Assembly: GCA_963575745.1 (NCBI GenBank)
Contig: CAUYUJ010008557.1
Location: 886,056 to 950,055 of the forward strand
Direction of reading: 5' to 3'
Length of the DNA stretch: 64,000 nucleotides
DNA from: Prorocentrum cordatum
Lineage: Eukaryota > Sar > Dinophyceae > Prorocentrales > Prorocentraceae
Positions within the stretch are counted from its first letter, which is position 1; each line of letters starts with the position of its first letter. Positions 63,375 through 64,000 of this stretch are shown piece by piece. The position numbers and the translations under genes were made by a program. The notes below the pieces were generated by a model. The model made no database searches and was not told where the DNA came from. It worked only from the letters and a program-made list of their open reading frames with translations.

Positions 63375-64000
63375 GCAAGCCTTCGCTTGACAGGACTTTC
63401 GCGAGCGTGTTCTGAAGCATGTTGCTGGGCGTCTGTTGAGAGGCGATCTGGCCGTGGCGACTTTGGGTTTCTTCCCTGGGTGGGGAGAGCTGAGAATGGA
63501 GCTGGGCACCAGGACCAAGCTCTTCATGTGGAAGAAACAGCGCATTGATTTTTCCAACTTGCTTTGGATGAGTTCCTTTTGGCGTCGCAGGAGAAGCTTA
63601 TCGAGGGCATGCGCCAGGACAGAGCCCAATGCCTGACGGCGCAACTGCAGGATGTGAGCGTCCCCATCAATGGCCACCTTCCCACTCGAGAGTGGACCTC
63701 CTTAGACAGAGCCCTCAGGTTTGGGGGAAAGCCCCCCAAAACAGCGCTCGCGTTCCCTGATATGTTGGATGCTCGCGGACAGGCCGTCACTACCCAAGAG
63801 GAAGTCGCGGGCATTGAGCAGAAGTTTTTCGCCAATGTTCAGGCGGCTCAGATAGCCAGCCTGGATGAGTTCTTAGAAGAATACAATGCTTGCAGCGTTG
63901 CCAAACAGGGGAAGTCGGAACCTGACCCCGAGCTCATCCCCACTTTGTTTGATGCGAAGGCCATGCTGCGCAAGAGCCCAGCGGACAAGGCTGCTGGACT
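63375..64000 (+). pseudogene. LINE linker and beginning of RT, runs off the window
   Basis: From 63549 to the last base one frame is open: FFQLALDEFLLASQEKLIEG, PINGHLPTREWTSLDRALRF, EEVAGIEQKFFANVQAAQIA, and finally AKAMLRKSPADKAAGL, the usual lead-in to an RT domain. A TGA at 63546-63548 interrupts the same frame after HQDQALHVEETAH. The RT should lie just beyond 64000. Confidence 0.65.

Overview
The window looks like GC-rich, repeat-dense nuclear DNA of a dinoflagellate. I infer this from three things: a degenerate match (18 of 22 bases) to the dinoflagellate spliced leader at 17966-17987, Ty1/copia- and LINE-like retroelements whose domains resemble ones I remember from dinoflagellate predicted proteins, and the abundance of microsatellites and tandem duplications. 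I cannot name the species. I saw no rRNA, tRNA, CRISPR array or bacterial operon. Most long open frames here are shadows of GC-rich repeats, so the number of supportable genes is small.

Layout. 1-4840: an edge fragment, one possible secreted protein, GA-rich and GC-rich repeats. 4845-9530: a decayed copia-like element on the minus strand (gag, protease, an internal module, integrase; no reverse transcriptase seen) with a minisatellite 5' of gag. 9600-18000: microsatellites, a GC minisatellite array, no secure gene. 18.2-22.5 kb: an 890-codon open frame of doubtful status in DNA carrying many copies of a short CGGCC-N5-GCCG-like motif. 22503-36570: the most interesting part (next paragraph). 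36.6-41.3 kb: the same CGGCC-type DNA again, a decayed Cys-rich repeat gene and several tandem duplications. 41.9-44.66 kb: a tandem duplication of about 1.07-1.09 kb. 44661-50300: long inverted repeats made of sub-repeats around a pair of open frames, resembling a foldback transposon. 51.6-54.9 kb (minus) and 56.8-64.0 kb (plus): three LINE-type elements or fragments, the last running off the right edge.

The main candidate is a 14,068-bp unit, 22503-36570. Its ends are 38-bp inverted repeats (34 of 38 identical) and it is flanked on both sides by CCTGGCAG, an apparent 8-bp target-site duplication. It sits inside CGGCC-motif DNA that continues on both sides. It carries three long uninterrupted minus-strand frames: a 1181-codon possible transposase, a 952-aa RING plus P-loop ATPase plus AT-hook-like protein, and a 477-codon unknown. 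Every spacer between its genes and ends, but nothing else I could find in the window, holds copies of one 22-bp motif (14 copies, all in the same orientation). I read this as a large, possibly recently active cut-and-paste element with its own cargo; whether it moves or replicates is inference.

By contrast the retroelements are broken by stops and frameshifts, so the intact frames of the 14-kb unit stand out.
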